The notes under the pieces are model-generated. The model made no database searches. It was not told the DNA's origin and worked only from the letters and a program-made list of their open reading frames with translations. A program made the position numbers and the translations under genes. A DNA stretch of 64,000 bases from Zygnema cylindricum (Eukaryota > Streptophyta > Zygnematophyceae > Zygnematales > Zygnemataceae), in NCBI GenBank assembly GCA_037447655.1, contig JBBHKE010003369.1, forward strand, positions 1 through 64,000, in the 5' to 3' direction. This document shows positions 21,883-34,990 of this stretch, piece by piece (positions within the stretch are counted from its first letter, which is position 1; every line of letters begins with the position of its first letter).

Positions 21883-24800
21883 GTGGCAACACAAGCCATC
21901 GGAGAGGATTCCGATGAGGACGATGGAGAACTCCTCCTCAACGAGGAACTGGAGGTGAAAGGTGAGCCGGAGATTCCAAGGAGGCAAAAGTGTGCGTTCG
22001 GTGGAGTAAGAGAAGCTCCTGAAGTAGGATGGATTATTGATTCAAGAGCCTCTATACATATGTGTAGAGAAAAACCATTATTTACCAAAACGAGAAAGAT
22101 CTCTACTGTAGAGATAGAGTATGGGGATGGGAGAATAGTGACCACTAATTCAGTGGGATAAGTGGATTTGAGAGTCTTAGTTAATGGTAAGACATCTATA
22201 GTCACTTTCTCTGATGTTTTTTTTTATTCCAGAGTTGAACAAAAATCTTATCTCTACGTCGGTCTTAGCTGATAAGGATTTTGGGACTAGTACTAAGAAA
22301 GGAGTCTTTGTTGCTAGCAATGAGAATGAAGTGTACTTCACAGCTGAAAAATGGTAGCCAAGGAATATTTAGGCTGAATTTGAGTAATGGAAAGTTACCA
22401 GTTTACTATGCTGGTTTAAGTGATTTGATGATGTGGCATAAAAGATTGGGAAATGTGCATCTAGATAGATTGAAGGAAATGAAGAAAATGGGTGTAGTTA
22501 AGGGAATACATTTTGGAGACAATAAGACTTTAGATGATTGTAGTGGATGTGCTCAAAGAAAGGCCCAGAGGTTACCTTTTCCAAAAGCCGCAACATATAA
22601 GGGTGAAAAGGTCTTAGTCTAGTTCATACTATCTCATGGGGACCGGCCAAAGTACGATCAGTTGGAGGGAAAAGATTTATGCTTAGTTTCATTGATGGTT
22701 GGTCTACATACTCTAGAGTATACTTCTTGAAAAACAATTATGAGGCTTCAACTTATTTTAACGAGTATAAAGCTTGGAGTGAAAAGCTTCATGAGACACC
22801 TATAAAGAGAGTGAGGAGTGATAATGGGGGGGAATACACTTCTAATGAGTTTGAGGATTTCGTGAAAGAGGAAGGGGTTCAACACCAAAAGATTGTTCCT
22901 AAGAACTTAGAACAAAATGGTGTAGCAGAGAGACTAAATCGAACATTAAGTGATAGTGCTCGTAGTATGTTGTCAGATAAAAAGATAAGAAAATGCTTTT
23001 GGGCTGAAGCTATGAATTGTGCTAACTATCTGAAAAATAGAGCCCTTATCTCGAGGGTAAAAGGACAAACACCTTATGAAAGCTGGACAGGGAGAAAACC
23101 TAATATTTCACACTTAAAGGTGTTCGGAAGTCAAGTGTTTAGTTTAAACACAAAAAAAATCTGATTGGAAGTAAGATGCAACAGGAAAGTCGGAATACTT
23201 ACTTGGATATGATGAAAATGTAAAAGGATATAGAGTTTATGATCTCGGAAGAGAAGACATAATTCTAGTAAAACACTTGGTAGTCATGGATGAAAGAAAT
23301 TCCATAGATCCCTTCAAATTTATTAAACCGGTTAGAATTAGAATTGAATCCGAAAATGAGTTGGATTCAGATTCTTCTAACCGAACTCTGGTTCAGCCTG
23401 ACCTTGCAGTGGAAGAGAAAAATATGACCGGGAGTGACCCTCTCTTGGAGTCACAGCTTCCAGCTCAAAACGAGGAAAGATCAGAAATGGACGATGAACG
23501 TCTGGAGATGGACTCCACGGATAGGGGAGAAGTTGAAGCTGTTTGAAGAAATCCAAGATTACCCTCCATTCCAGCGTCGGAGTTTGAAAGAGGAAGGAGA
23601 AGCAGTTAGAGACTTCAAGAGAGACAAGTGAACAACAAGGTAACTAAGCTGTCACATTTGAGCGAACCCCAGACTTACTCGAAGGCAATTAATAGTCCGG
23701 AAAGTAGTAGATGGGTGACAACCATTAATGATGAGATGGCTTCTATTATGGAAGCAAATACATGGGAGTTGGTGGACTGTCTTCCAGACAGAAAGCCATT
23801 AGGATGTAAGTGGGTGTTTAAGTTGAAACTCAATCCGGATAACACTATCGAGCGATATAAGGCCAGATTAGTGGCAAAAGGGTTCACACAGAAAAAGGGA
23901 ATCGATTACGAGGAGACCTTTACTCCGGTTGTTGGATTTCCCTCGGTCTAGATTCTACTTAGTATAGTGGCAGCGGAAAACATGGAAGTGCACCATATAG
24001 ACATCAAAACCGCTTTTTTACACGAAGACTTAGAATAAGAGATCTTCATGCGGCAATCGGAAGGATTTGTGGAGAACGGAGAAGAAAGTAAGGTGTGGAG
24101 ATTGATAAAATCCCTTTACGGACTAAAGCAAGCTCCACGCGTATGGAAAAAAAAGCGGGACGAGTTTTTAACAAGTTTGGGATATATCCAAATCAGTTCG
24201 GATCACTCCATCTATCTATTTGAGGATGAGGAAGGTATAATTTTCATTGGTATCTATGTGGATGATTTGCTTGTTTTGAGTAAATCGATGGAGAAAGTTA
24301 ATAGGTTGAAAAGGATCTAAATAGTAGATATGAAATGGACTTGGGAGAGGCAAAGTACATTTTGGGAATACAGATGGAAAGGGATAGAGAGAATAAACCA
24401 ATTAGACTAACTCAAAAGGAAACAACAGGGAATATGCTTGAAATATTTCAAATGGATAAGGCAAATAGTTGTACAACTCCCATGGACTTAAAAAAGGGAA
24501 ATGAGGGGAGCTTAGAAGAGGGAGTCTTGATCTTAGATAAAGAGTTAGGAATTGAGGAAAGGAAGTTCATGCAAACTATTCCGTACAGACAAGTTGTCGG
24601 TAGTTTGATCTCTTTTATGAACTGTACTCGTCTTGATATAGCAGCAGTTGTGGGGGTATTAACTAGGAGTCTGAATGATCCTAGGAAGAAAGAATGGGAA
24701 GCGGCCAAAAGGGTCATGCGATACTTGATAGGAACAAGAGATCTGTGGTTACATTTGCGAGGGGATAATACTGACATCACCATTTGGAGTGATGCCAGTT

Positions 24801-25245
24801 ATAAGGATGCTCCGATGAGGAAGTGTACTACTAGGTATGTGTTAAATGTTGGGAATGGGGCTTGCTCTTGGAGCAGCAAGCAACAAAAGGTGATTGCTTT
24901 GTCCACCATGGAGGCTGAGTATATGGCCTCTTGTTCGGGTGTGAAAGAATTAATGTGGGTGAAATCTTTGCTTCCAGAATTGGGATATATAAAGAATGGA
25001 GTGCAAAAGATATTTTGTGACAATCAAGCTGCAATTCCAATTGCGGCAAACCCTTAGCCTCATTTTAAAGCTAATCATATAGATATTTGTTTGAGCTTTG
25101 TTAGGGAGAAGGTTGAGAATAAAATAATTAGTTTGGAATATAGACCAGATGGAGAGAAGGTAGCAGATATGATGACTAAGCCGGTTCCCTCTCCCAAATT
25201 GTTATTTTGTACGGAGAAGTGTGGACTGAAAGAAAAGATAGACTA
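21883..25245 (+). pseudogene. pol of D1 (protease, GAG-pre, integrase, RT, RNase H)
   Basis: Domains in copia order. Protease remnant at ~22030: WIIDSRASIHMC, where the usual DSGA is DSRA. GAG-pre 22425-22620. Integrase 22679-23160 with RSDNGGEY and NGVAERLNRTL; the region of the first catalytic Asp is broken by a stop near 22620. RT 23628-24320 with a stop near 23950 and an intact YVDDLLVL. RT tail plus RNase H 24335-25057, including SDASYKD, STMEAEY and DNQAA. Frameshifts near 23160, 23545 and 24320 rule out function. Confidence 0.9.
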
Positions 25246-25259
25246 GAAAATAAGGGGAG

Positions 25260-26397
25260 TGTTGAAAAATGGTATTTTATATTCTATCTTCTAAGTCAGC
25301 CTTTGAGCATCCTATTGTTCTTATTGTAGTCAATGGGAACTGGAATGCAGCCATGGCTGCCTGAGACAGATGAGAAGACAGGGAAAAGACAGGGTTCTTA
25401 CAAAAGATAGATTGTCAGGGATAAGATTTGTGACCTCTTGAAGACAGCCGTCGGTAGATCTTGATGAAACGATACATATGTAGTATTTGTTAAATATATA
25501 AATATTAACGCGGCGTCAAATTCCATTTAACGACTTACGATACAAAACGAAACATGGAAATGTGTGGTACCGTACAAAATACAGTACCGCACGAAATGAA
25601 CGAAACAACATTTGATTTCAATGGACGAAATTAAATGTCGTTTCGCGATCGAAGGTTCGCGAAGAAAATCGGAATTTCAATGGTCAACACGGAATGATGA
25701 TCGTCGAAATTCAACAGTCAACACGGAACGATGACCAGTGAATTTCAACGGTCAACATTTTTTGGCGCGCCGTCAGATCGAACGGCTGACATTAATCGCC
25801 GGAATATAAACGGACGGCACGTGTGAGTGCGAGCATACCGGAATGGTTTTCTGGTAGTATTTCGCCAAAATGGAGGGGATATGACACGTGGCATCATCCG
25901 ATGCCCGAGAAGAATGGGACAGAATGACGACGACCTATATGCCACGTGGCATACCGAGAATGGTGCCGAATAATTCCGTACATAAAGTACCTCGACTACC
26001 GTACTTTGTATATACATTATTAAGTGTATGATGGTTTTTGATTGGTCTAGAGGAACTATGAGTAGGTTCTTAAGACTTAGACAATTTTTTAGAAAGCCCT
26101 CTCTCCCAGAGGACATCTATATAAATTTGCTGTCTTTGAACTGCCATAACTTAATGCTCAGGTGAGCAAATTTAGTGATTCTTTTTGTCGCCGTCTCAGG
26201 GGGGCCCCAGCTACACATTCACTGATTCTTTTTGCTGTGGGCTCAGGGGAGTCCAGGCTACACAGGGGTGTATTCGGTCAGAGTTTTTGTGTGCCACGGT
26301 CAAATTATTCATTGCCAAAGTCAAAAGTGAAAATATTATCCTAGAGGCTTCATACAAGCTGGACATTCTGTGTACCAATGGGGGTCTCAAAATTACA
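25260..26397 (+). repeat. 3' LTR of D1
   Basis: Preceded by the purine tract AATAAGGGGAG (25250-25259). Starts TGTTGAAAAATGG and ends AAATTACA. It holds a small direct repeat near 26170-26240 (TGATTCTTTTTG twice) absent from the 5' copy. Confidence 0.9.
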
Positions 26398-27235
26398 CGG
26401 AGTTTCTTTTTCCTCTTTTTGTGAGCGGGAACATAAAACGTTGTTTGTCACAAATACCTTAGTAGCGCAAACCCAAATTTGTGTTAGAAACATGGATTAT
26501 GGTTTTTTTTTAACTCTCTATGTGTGCGTTAACAATAAACTTTGTTCATTAACTTATTTTGTTGTTAACGTAAACACAAATTTGTGTTACAAACATACTT
26601 TAGGGTTATTTTTTACTTTTGTTGTGAGCGTAATAATAAACGATGTTCCTTACAAGAAATTTACATTAGCGCAACACAAATTTGAGTGATAAACATGGTT
26701 GAGAGTTTATTTTAACTACTTTTGTGAGCGTAAACAGTATAAAGTGTTGGTTACCAATGTTTTTGTTACAGCAAACACAAATTTGTTTCACAAACATAGT
26801 TTGAAGTTTATTTTACTGCTTTTTGTGAGCAAGAACAATAAACGTTGCTTGTCACAAATATCTTACCTAGCGCAAAACCAAATTTCTGATTGAAACACGG
26901 TGTAGGGTTTTTATTTAACTCTTTTTGTGTGCGTTAACAATAAAATTTGTTTGGTAATACTTTTGTGGGTAACGAAAACACAAATATGTGTTGCAAACAT
27001 AGTTTAAGGTTTTTTTTTCCTGTTAATGTGAGCGTAATAATAAACGTTGTTCGTTACAAGAAATAATTCTTAGCGCAAACACAAATTTGAGTCATTAACA
27101 TTGTTGAGAGTATATTTTAACTATTTTTTTCAGCGCTAACAGTATAAAGTGTTTGTTACCAATTTTGTTGTAACCACAAACACAAGGCTGTGTCACAAAC
27201 ATGGTTTGGATTTTTACTTATCTCTATTGTGAGGG
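26398..27235 (+). repeat. ~100-bp satellite, right block
   Basis: About eight units of ~100 bp, again with every fourth unit most alike (units ending CTTACAAGAAA recur at ~26660 and ~27065). The array ends near 27235. Confidence 0.82.
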
Positions 27236-28054
27236 AGAGTAGTTGTTCTGAAGTGACTAGTGGAACTGAAGACGATGAAAATGCAGGAGTAGTCATTTCA
27301 AAATGAAAACAAGCAAGAAACTTTCACAAAAATTGGTCTAAAAAACATCAACTTCAACAATTAATAAATCACAAAACTAAAGAGAAAAAAACTCTACAAA
27401 TATACCACAACGTAGATATTATTAGGATGAACAAACACACAAAATTACAAGTTATTTTGCATATAGATCTATGAGGTATTCACAGATAAAAATGCCAAAA
27501 ACAACATGTGAAGTTTTTGACTACAAAGTGTTCATTCCTACAAAATTGTCTAAGTCTTGCTAATATATACTGAAGCCTATGCTGCTTAACGTACGGAGGC
27601 ATACCAGTTGTATAATAACTTCCTTACACATTTAATTCGTCGCGTTTAATCAAAACGAACAAGGTGCGTCATACAAAAAATATCTTACACTAATCAACTA
27701 ACCACACAAAGACACAAATTTGATAAACCAAATATTTACAAATGAGTATGATTCTGTATTCAACGTTATTTGTCTTGTATGTGGTCCACACGGACCAGCA
27801 TTGGTGGGCGGTCTCAGTTTGTCGCCTACATATCAAATTCGCCACCGTAGACAAATCTCCACGTGCCATTTCGTCCACGTATGGGGTCCTTCTCTCTTGG
27901 TTATCACTTCTTTTAGACCTTTTCGATTTCACTTTGCTCAGACCGGGGAAATCGTCTTCCCACGTTTAACTATTCCGAACAGCCCACTTATGTACCCAAG
28001 GTCTTTTCATTTTGTGTTCGAGGTGATTGGGCTAACTGTCGGAACGCGTGTACG
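27236..28054. other. Unassigned spacer between two tandem arrays
   Basis: No domain recognised. Open frames at 27690-28058 on both strands overlap each other and show no motif. Confidence 0.4.
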
Positions 28055-28290
28055 CTGAGTCAAAACGCTTCGAAATTTGGCTAAGTGTTCTATCTCTTTT
28101 TTGTCGTGTCAATTTGCGATCCAACGCAAATTGGCACTTTTTTGTACTATGTAGGGTGGAGCCCCTCAATAATGGGAGGCGTTTTCCCAAGATTGGCTTC
28201 GAAATCTGGCTAAGTATCGAAATCCGCATAAGCCGAGTCGAAAAACTTTGAAATTTGGCTAACTACTAGAATTTGTGTGATCCGAGTCAC

Positions 28291-28338
<48 letters not shown>

Positions 28339-29013
28339 TATATAGGTTAAGTACTAGAATATGTGTTGGCCGAGTCATAAAACTTCGAAATTTGAGTAAG
28401 TGTTCGACCCCATGCATGCTAGTCAAAACTCTTTAAAATTTGGTTAAGTGTTCTATCTCTTTTTTGGCATGTTTTTTTACAATCGGACGCAGATTGACAT
28501 ATTTTTATACTCTGTAGGGGGGAGCCCCTCAATACAGGGAGGTGTTTGCCCAAGATAGGCTTGGAAATTTGGCTAAGTCTTAAAACAAGTGTGAATTTAA
28601 AATTTGGCCATATATCGAAATCCCTATACACCGAGTCGAAAACTCTGAAATTTGACAAAGTCCTACAATTCGTCAGATCAGAGTCACAAAAAAAAAAAAA
28701 AAAAAAGTTAACTGCTAGATTATGTGTACCCCGAGTTACAATGCTTCGAAATTTGGCTAAGTGTTGGACCCTGTGTACGGTGAGTCAAAACTCTTCGAAA
28801 TTTGGCTAAGTGTTATATCAGTTTTTTGTTGTGTTAATTTGCGATACGATGCAGATTGGCACTTTTTTATACTATGTAGGGGGGAGCCCCTCAATATTGG
28901 GAGGCGTTTGCCCAAGATTGGCTTCGAAATTTGGCTAAGTATTGAAATCCGCATAAGCTGAGTCGAAAAACTTTGAAATTTGGCTAAGTACTAGAATTTG
29001 TGTAACCCGAGTC

Positions 29014-29063
<50 letters not shown>

Positions 29064-29546
29064 GATATATAGGTTAAGTACTAGAATATGTGTTAGCCGT
29101 GTTAGAATACTTTGAAATTTGACTAAGTGTTCGACCCCGTGTATGCCAGTCAAAACTCTTTAAAATTTGGCTAAGTGTTCTATCTCTTTTTTGGCTTGTC
29201 TTTTTATGATCCGACGCAGATTGGCACTTTTTTATACTATGTAGGGGGGAGCCCCTCAATGCGGAGAGGTGTTTGCCCAAGATTGGCTTGGAAATCTGGC
29301 TAAGTATCAAAACGAGTGTGAATTGAAATCTGGCTAAATATTGAAGTCTGTGTACGCCGAGTCGCAAACTTCAAAATATGGCAAAATACTAGAATTCGTG
29401 TAATCCGAGTCACAAAAAAAAAAAAAAAGGTTAAGTACTAGATTACATGTACCTCAAGTTACAATACTTCGAAATTTGGCTAAGTATCGGAACCATGTCC
29501 TCCGAGTCAAAACGCTTCAAAATTTGGCTAAGTGTTTTATCATTTT
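28055..29546 (+). repeat. Complex tandem array, ~360-bp units
   Basis: Four full units and a fifth truncated one start near 28055, 28424, 28785, 29149 and 29506 (spacing 357-369). Each contains GGAGCCCCTCAATA with GCCCAAGATTGGCTT, and several copies of a ~45-60-bp sub-repeat built on GAGTCAAAACTCTTCGAAAT followed by TTGGCTAAGT. A TA microsatellite (28289-28340, 29013-29075) or an A run (28688-28706, 29416-29428) sits at the same place in alternate units, suggesting a ~730-bp two-unit period. The fifth unit is cut by the LTR at 29547. Confidence 0.88.
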
Positions 29547-31506
29547 TGTAATTCTGTGACCTCCATTGGTCTATAGAATGTCTAACTTATATGAAGCCTC
29601 TAGGATAATATTTGCACTTTTGACTTTGGCAAAGAATAAGTGCCACCTTGGCACGTTAAAACTCTAACCGACTACACCTATGTGTAGCTTGGACTCCCTT
29701 GAGTCCGTAACAAAATAATCATTGAATTTCCTCACCTGAGCATTAAGTTATGGCAGTTCAAAGACCAAAAAATTATACAGATGGCCTCTGGGAGAGAGGG
29801 CTTTCAAAAAATGTCTAAGTCTTAAGAACGTACTCATAACCTTTCTTGACCAATTAAATTACTATATAGTACATAATGTACATACAAAGTACGGTAGCCG
29901 CCGTACTCTATGTACGGAAATAATCGACACCACTCTCGGTCTACCACGTGGTAAATAAGTCGTCGCCGTCCTATCACTTTCTTCTCTAGCATCCGATAGG
30001 ATGGTGCCACGTGTCACTTTCCTCCACTTTGGCGAAGTGCTGCCAAAAAGGTCTTTCTCGTATGCCGACACTCACGCGTGCCGTCTTTTCTTAACTTGGC
30101 GATCAATGTTGGCCGTTTGATTTGTTGATTTTGGAAAACTTTAAGTCTTAGTAAATTAGTGTGACGACAAAAAGGTAGTAATCTGTAACGTAAGTTCACA
30201 AGGACATCACTTGAGTGCAGTACAGGACAACGCAGTTGCTATGCAGACAGAGCAGCGCAGCACCGCAGCTGCTATGAAGACAGATCTGCGCAGCAGCGAA
30301 GCTGCGACACAGATTGGAAAAACGCAGCTGCGGTTACTTAAGATATGATCCGTACAGACAACGCAGTTGCTGTTATCTTGGATATGATTCGGTACGGGAC
30401 ACCGTAGCCGCGGGTGATATGAATGTCATTCGGTACGGAACAACACACCTGCGATTGATATGAATCAAGTCAACGGACGAGATTCATAAGAGTATCACAA
30501 GTTATTTAGCCGACAAGTATTTGTACAATCACTTAATATAGATTTTGAGTAATAGTGACTGTACGATGATAAATTGGGTTGGCAAGATTATGAACACATA
30601 GAACTTAGTAGGTGGGTTGATTTTGGACGTACCTCTCAAGTACACTTGTATCGGCAGTAGAACACCAAGAGTATAAGACTTAGGACTTAGAGCATTTGAT
30701 GTATCCAGACATCCAAGTAGTAAAGTGCAAACAATTTTTGGGAAACTTCTGAGTATTATATCTTGATTGTTGTCAAGTCAATTGTGCTGAAACTTTGGGA
30801 GTTGTCAGTGTGTATGCTACTCTATATTCTGATAGAGTTTTGTGAGGTTTGGATGCTTGTATAAGATTTGGTGAGCACTGTAAAACAACTGTTTGATAGG
30901 ATTCTTGATAGCTTTTGAGAGCGTATCATGTCTACTTCTACTGCTACTGCTGCTCCTCCACCTGCACCGGTGGTTGTAGAACAAAACGATTGTGACGGCG
31001 CGCAGAATAATCTTTGTTGACCGTTGAAATTCTACGGCCGTCATTCCATGTTGACCATTGAAATTCCGGCTCCTCTTCGAGCCGTCAATCGCGAACGTCA
31101 TTTGATTTGGTCCATTGAAAATAAATGTTGTTTCGTTCATTTCGTGTGGTACAGTATTTTGTGCGGTACTATACGTTTCAATGTTCATTTCGTAAGTCGA
31201 TAAATGAAATGTGTCGCCCCGTAATTCTTTATATCTTTATCAAATAGAATATGCACAACGATTGAATAAGACCTATTTGATAAGACGTATGACTATTCCG
31301 TATGGTTGTCATCCGAGAAATCACGCGATCAAATCCTGGTCTTGACAGCCTTTTTTTTTGCAGGAGCTATGCCTTCTGACTGTCTTTTCATCTGCCTGAG
31401 GCAGCCATGGCTGACTGCCAAATCTTAGTGAATACAACAAGTATGAGAATTGTAGAATGACCATAAAATAACAAAAAAGATAGAATATAAAATACCTTTT
31501 TCAACA
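29547..31506 (-). repeat. 3' LTR of D2, split by a solo LTR
   Basis: On the plus strand it runs from TGTAATTCTGTGACC to TTTTTCAACA, about 1,090 bp without the insert at 30123-30986. The CCATGG block is near 31402, and a T-arm-like hairpin remnant (GATCAAATCCTGG) is near 31330-31350. Confidence 0.87.
30123..30986 (+). mobile_element. Solo LTR, C-related family, in the D2 3' LTR
   Basis: 864 bp, starting TGTTGATTTTGG and ending GTAGAACAAAA. Flanks TGATT (30118-30122) and CGATT (30987-30991) are the duplication with one change; the uninterrupted site is visible in the other D2 LTR near 39848-39865. Near its end it still carries the gag start codon and 20 codons (ATG at 30930, MSTSTATAAPPPAP), proving that gag starts inside this LTR. 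Internal CAG/CTG-rich repeats lie at 30215-30330. Confidence 0.85.
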
Positions 31507-31559
31507 CTCTTGTTATTTTCTAGTCTATCTTTTCTTTCGACTGCCTCGGCTTCTTTCTA

Positions 31560-34500
31560 TATTTCTATTCAGACCTAGAAAATACTTTAAAAGACCATTA
31601 ATTTCTACACCAGTTTATATTCCAAACTAATTATTTTATTCTCAAGCTTCTCTCTAACAAAAATCAAACGATTATTCATCTGTTTTTCTTTAAAGTGATG
31701 CTTAGGATTTGTTGCAATTGCAATCGCAGCTTGATTATCACAAAATATCTTTTGCACTCCACTTTTCATATATCTAAGTTCGTGAAGCAAATATTCCACC
31801 CACATTAATTCTTTCACAGACCAAACAAGAGGCCAAATACTCACCCTCCATGGTGGACTTAGCAATCACCTTTTGTTGTTTACTGCTCCAACAGCAAGCC
31901 CCATTCCCAACATACAACATATACCTAGAAGTACACCTCCTCAACGGAGCATCCCATAACTGGCATCATTCCAAGTGATGATGTCAGTATTATCCCCTCC
32001 CAAATGCAACCACAAATCTCTCGTTTCTCCCAAGTATCGCATGACCCTTTTGGCCGCTTCTTAATCTTTCTTCCTAAGATCATTCAGACTCCTACTTAAT
32101 AACTTTATTGCTGCTGCTATATAAGGACGAGTACAGTTCATAAAATAGATCAAACTTTGCATAAACTCGCTTTTCTCATGTCCTAACTCATTATCTAAGA
32201 TCTAGACACCCTCTTCTAAGCTCCCCCCATTTCCCTTCTTTAAGTCCATTGGAGTCGTACAACTATTTGCTTTATCCATTTGAAAATTTTCAAGCATATT
32301 TCCTATAACTTCTATTTGAGTTAGTCTAATTGTTTTCTCTTCTCTATCCCTCTCCATCTGAATTCCTAAAATGTACTTTGCCTCTTTGAAGTCTTTCATT
32401 TGAAATCTACTCTTTAGATCCTTTTTCAATCCATTAATTTTCTCCATTGATTTACTCAAAACAAGCAAATCATCAACATAGATGGCAATGAAAATTACAC
32501 CTTCCTCGTCCTCACATAAATAGATAGAATGATCCGAACTGATTCGTATATATCCCAAACTCATCAAAAACTCGTCCAGCTTCTTGTTCCATTAGCGTGG
32601 AGTTTGCTTTAGTCTATAAAGAGACTTTATCAATCTGCACGCCTTACTTTCTTCTCCTTTCTCCACAAATCCTTCCGGCTGCCGTATGAAGATCTCTTCT
32701 TCTAATTCTCTGTGTAAAAAAACGGTTTTGATGTCCATCTGGTGCACTTCTATGTCTTTCGCTGCCGTTAGACTTAATAGAATCCGGACGGAAAGAAATC
32801 TAACAATAGGAGCGAAGGTCTTCTCATAATCGATTCTTTCCATTTGTGTGAACCCCTTTGCCACTAATCTTGCCTTGTATCACTCAATAGTGTTATCTAG
32901 ATTGAGTTTCAACTTAAATACCCACTTGCATCCTATCCGCTTTCTATCGGGAGGACAATCCACCTGCTCCCATTTGTTTCCTTCCATAATGGGAGCCATC
33001 TCATCATTAATGGTTGTCATCCATCTACTACATCCGGACTATTAATTGCTTCCGAGAAGGTTGGGGTGCGCTCAAATGTGACAGCTTAGTTAACTACTTG
33101 TTCACTTGTCTCTTTTGAAGTCTCTTGCTGCTCCTCTCTCCTCCTTCAAACTCCGATGCTGCAATGGAGGGTAATCTCAGATTCCTCCGAACGACTCAAT
33201 CTTCTCCCTTATCCGTGGAGTCCATCTCCGGACGTTCATCATCCATTTTCAGTCTTTCCTCGTTTTCTTCCTCGGTTTGAATCGGAAGCTGTGACTCCAA
33301 GGGAGGGTCACTCTCGGTCGGTTTTTTCTCTTTCTCTGCAAAGTCAGGTTGAACCAGAGTTCAATTAGAAGAATCTGTATCCAACTCATTTTCGGATTCA
33401 ATTCTAATTTTAACCGGTTTAATGTACTTCAATGGATCTATGGAATTTCCTTCATCCATGACAACCAAGTGTTTTACTAAATGATTTCTTCTCTTCCGAG
33501 ATCATAAACTCTATATCCCTTTACATTTTCATCATACCCAAGTAGGTATCCCGACTTTCCCCTTGCATCTAACTTCCAATCAGATTTTTATGTGTTTAGA
33601 CTAAACACTTGACTTCCGAACACCTTTAAGTGTGAAATATTTGTTTTTCTTCTACTCCATCTTTCATAAGTTGTTTTTCCTTTAACCGCAGAGGTAAGGA
33701 CTATATTTTGAGATAGTTAGCACAATTCATAGCTTTTGCCCAAAAACTTTTTCTTATCTTTTTATCTGACAACATGCTACGGGCACTATCACTTAATATC
33801 CGATTTAGTCTCTCAGCTACACCGTTTTTTTCTAGATTCTTTAGAATTGTCTATTGGTGTTGAACCACTTCCTCTTTTAAAAAATCCTCAAACTCATTAG
33901 AAGTGTATTCCCCCCTATTATCACTCCTCACTCTCTTTATAGTTGTCTCATGAAGCTTATCACTCCGTGCTTTATACTCTTTAAAATAAACTGAAACCTT
34001 AGATTTGTTTTTAAAGAAATATACTATAGAGTATCTAGACTAATCATCAGTGATAGTAAGCATAAATCTTTTCCCTCCAACAAATGGCATTTTGGCCGCT
34101 CCCCATATGTCAGTATGAACTAAATCTAGGACTTTTTCTCCTTTATAGGTTGTTGTTTTTGGGAAAGGTAAGCTGTGAGCCTTACCTTGAGCACATCCAC
34201 TATAATTATCCAAGGTCTCATTATCTCCAAAATATATTCCCTCAGCTACACCCAATTTCTTCATTTGTTTTAATCTATCTAGATGCACATGTCCCAAAAT
34301 TTAATGCCATATCATCAAATCACTTACACTGGCATAGTAAACTCCCGTCTTTCCATTACTCAAATCCAGCCTAAACATTCCTTGGCTACCCTTTTCAGCT
34401 TTGAAGTACACTTCATTCTCATAGCTTGCAACAAAGACTATTTTTTTAGTACTAGTCTCAAAACCCTTATCATCTAAGACCGACGTAGAGATAAGATTCT

Positions 34501-34990
34501 TGTTCAAATCTTGAATAAAGAGAACATTAGAGAAAGTGACTAAGGATGCCTTTCCATGAACTAAGACTCTCAGATCCACAGATCCTACTTTATTTGTGGT
34601 TACTATTCTCCCATCCCTATACTCTATCTCTACAGTAAGGATCTTTCTCATTTCGATAAACAATGATTTTTCTTTACATATATGCATAGAGGCTCTAGGA
34701 TCAATAATCCATTTTTATTGAGGAACTTGTCTTACTCCACCGAAAGCACACTTTTGCCTTTTTGGAATATTTGGCTCACCTTTCACCTCTAGCTCCTTGT
34801 TGAGGAGTAGTTCTCCATCGTCCTCATCGGAATCCTCTCCCATGACTTGTGTTGCCACAAATGCCTTCTTCTTTCTTACGGCTAGTTTTCCGATCTGCTC
34901 CTCTTTTAATCTCAACTCTAAAAGTTTAGCACACTCCGCCATGTAGTGTCTCGGCTTCTTATATAAGTGACAGAGCCACTTCAGAGGCCT
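31560..34990 (-). pseudogene. pol of D2
   Basis: Minus strand; order from high to low coordinates. Acidic segment after the zinc knuckle 34942-34715; protease/GAG-pre 34687-34301 (MHICKEK, LMIWH); GAG-pre/integrase start 34297-34040 (HTDIWGAA keeps the first catalytic Asp); integrase rest ~34020-33500 broken by stops; RT N-part ~33045-32848; RT 32864-32592 (SLYRLKQTPR); RT with IYVDDLLVL 32567-32202; RNase H tail 31865-31605 (FCDNQAAIAIA). Similar state of decay to D1. Confidence 0.87.

Larger units (their letters stand above)
19799..26397 (+). mobile_element. Full-length decayed copia element D1
   Basis: LTRs at 19799-20884 and 25260-26397 enclose a 4,375-bp interior with all copia domains in order on the plus strand. 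Flanks CGAAG (19794-19798) and CGGAG (26398-26402) are the target duplication with one change, and the ~100-bp satellite continues on both sides. LTR divergence is clear to the eye, and gag and pol hold many stops, so it is older than element A. Confidence 0.93.

Noticed and set aside
17960-29546. Regularly spaced repeats considered as a CRISPR array
   Set aside because: Units are head-to-tail without unique spacers, periods are 100 and 360 bp, and the context is a eukaryotic genome.
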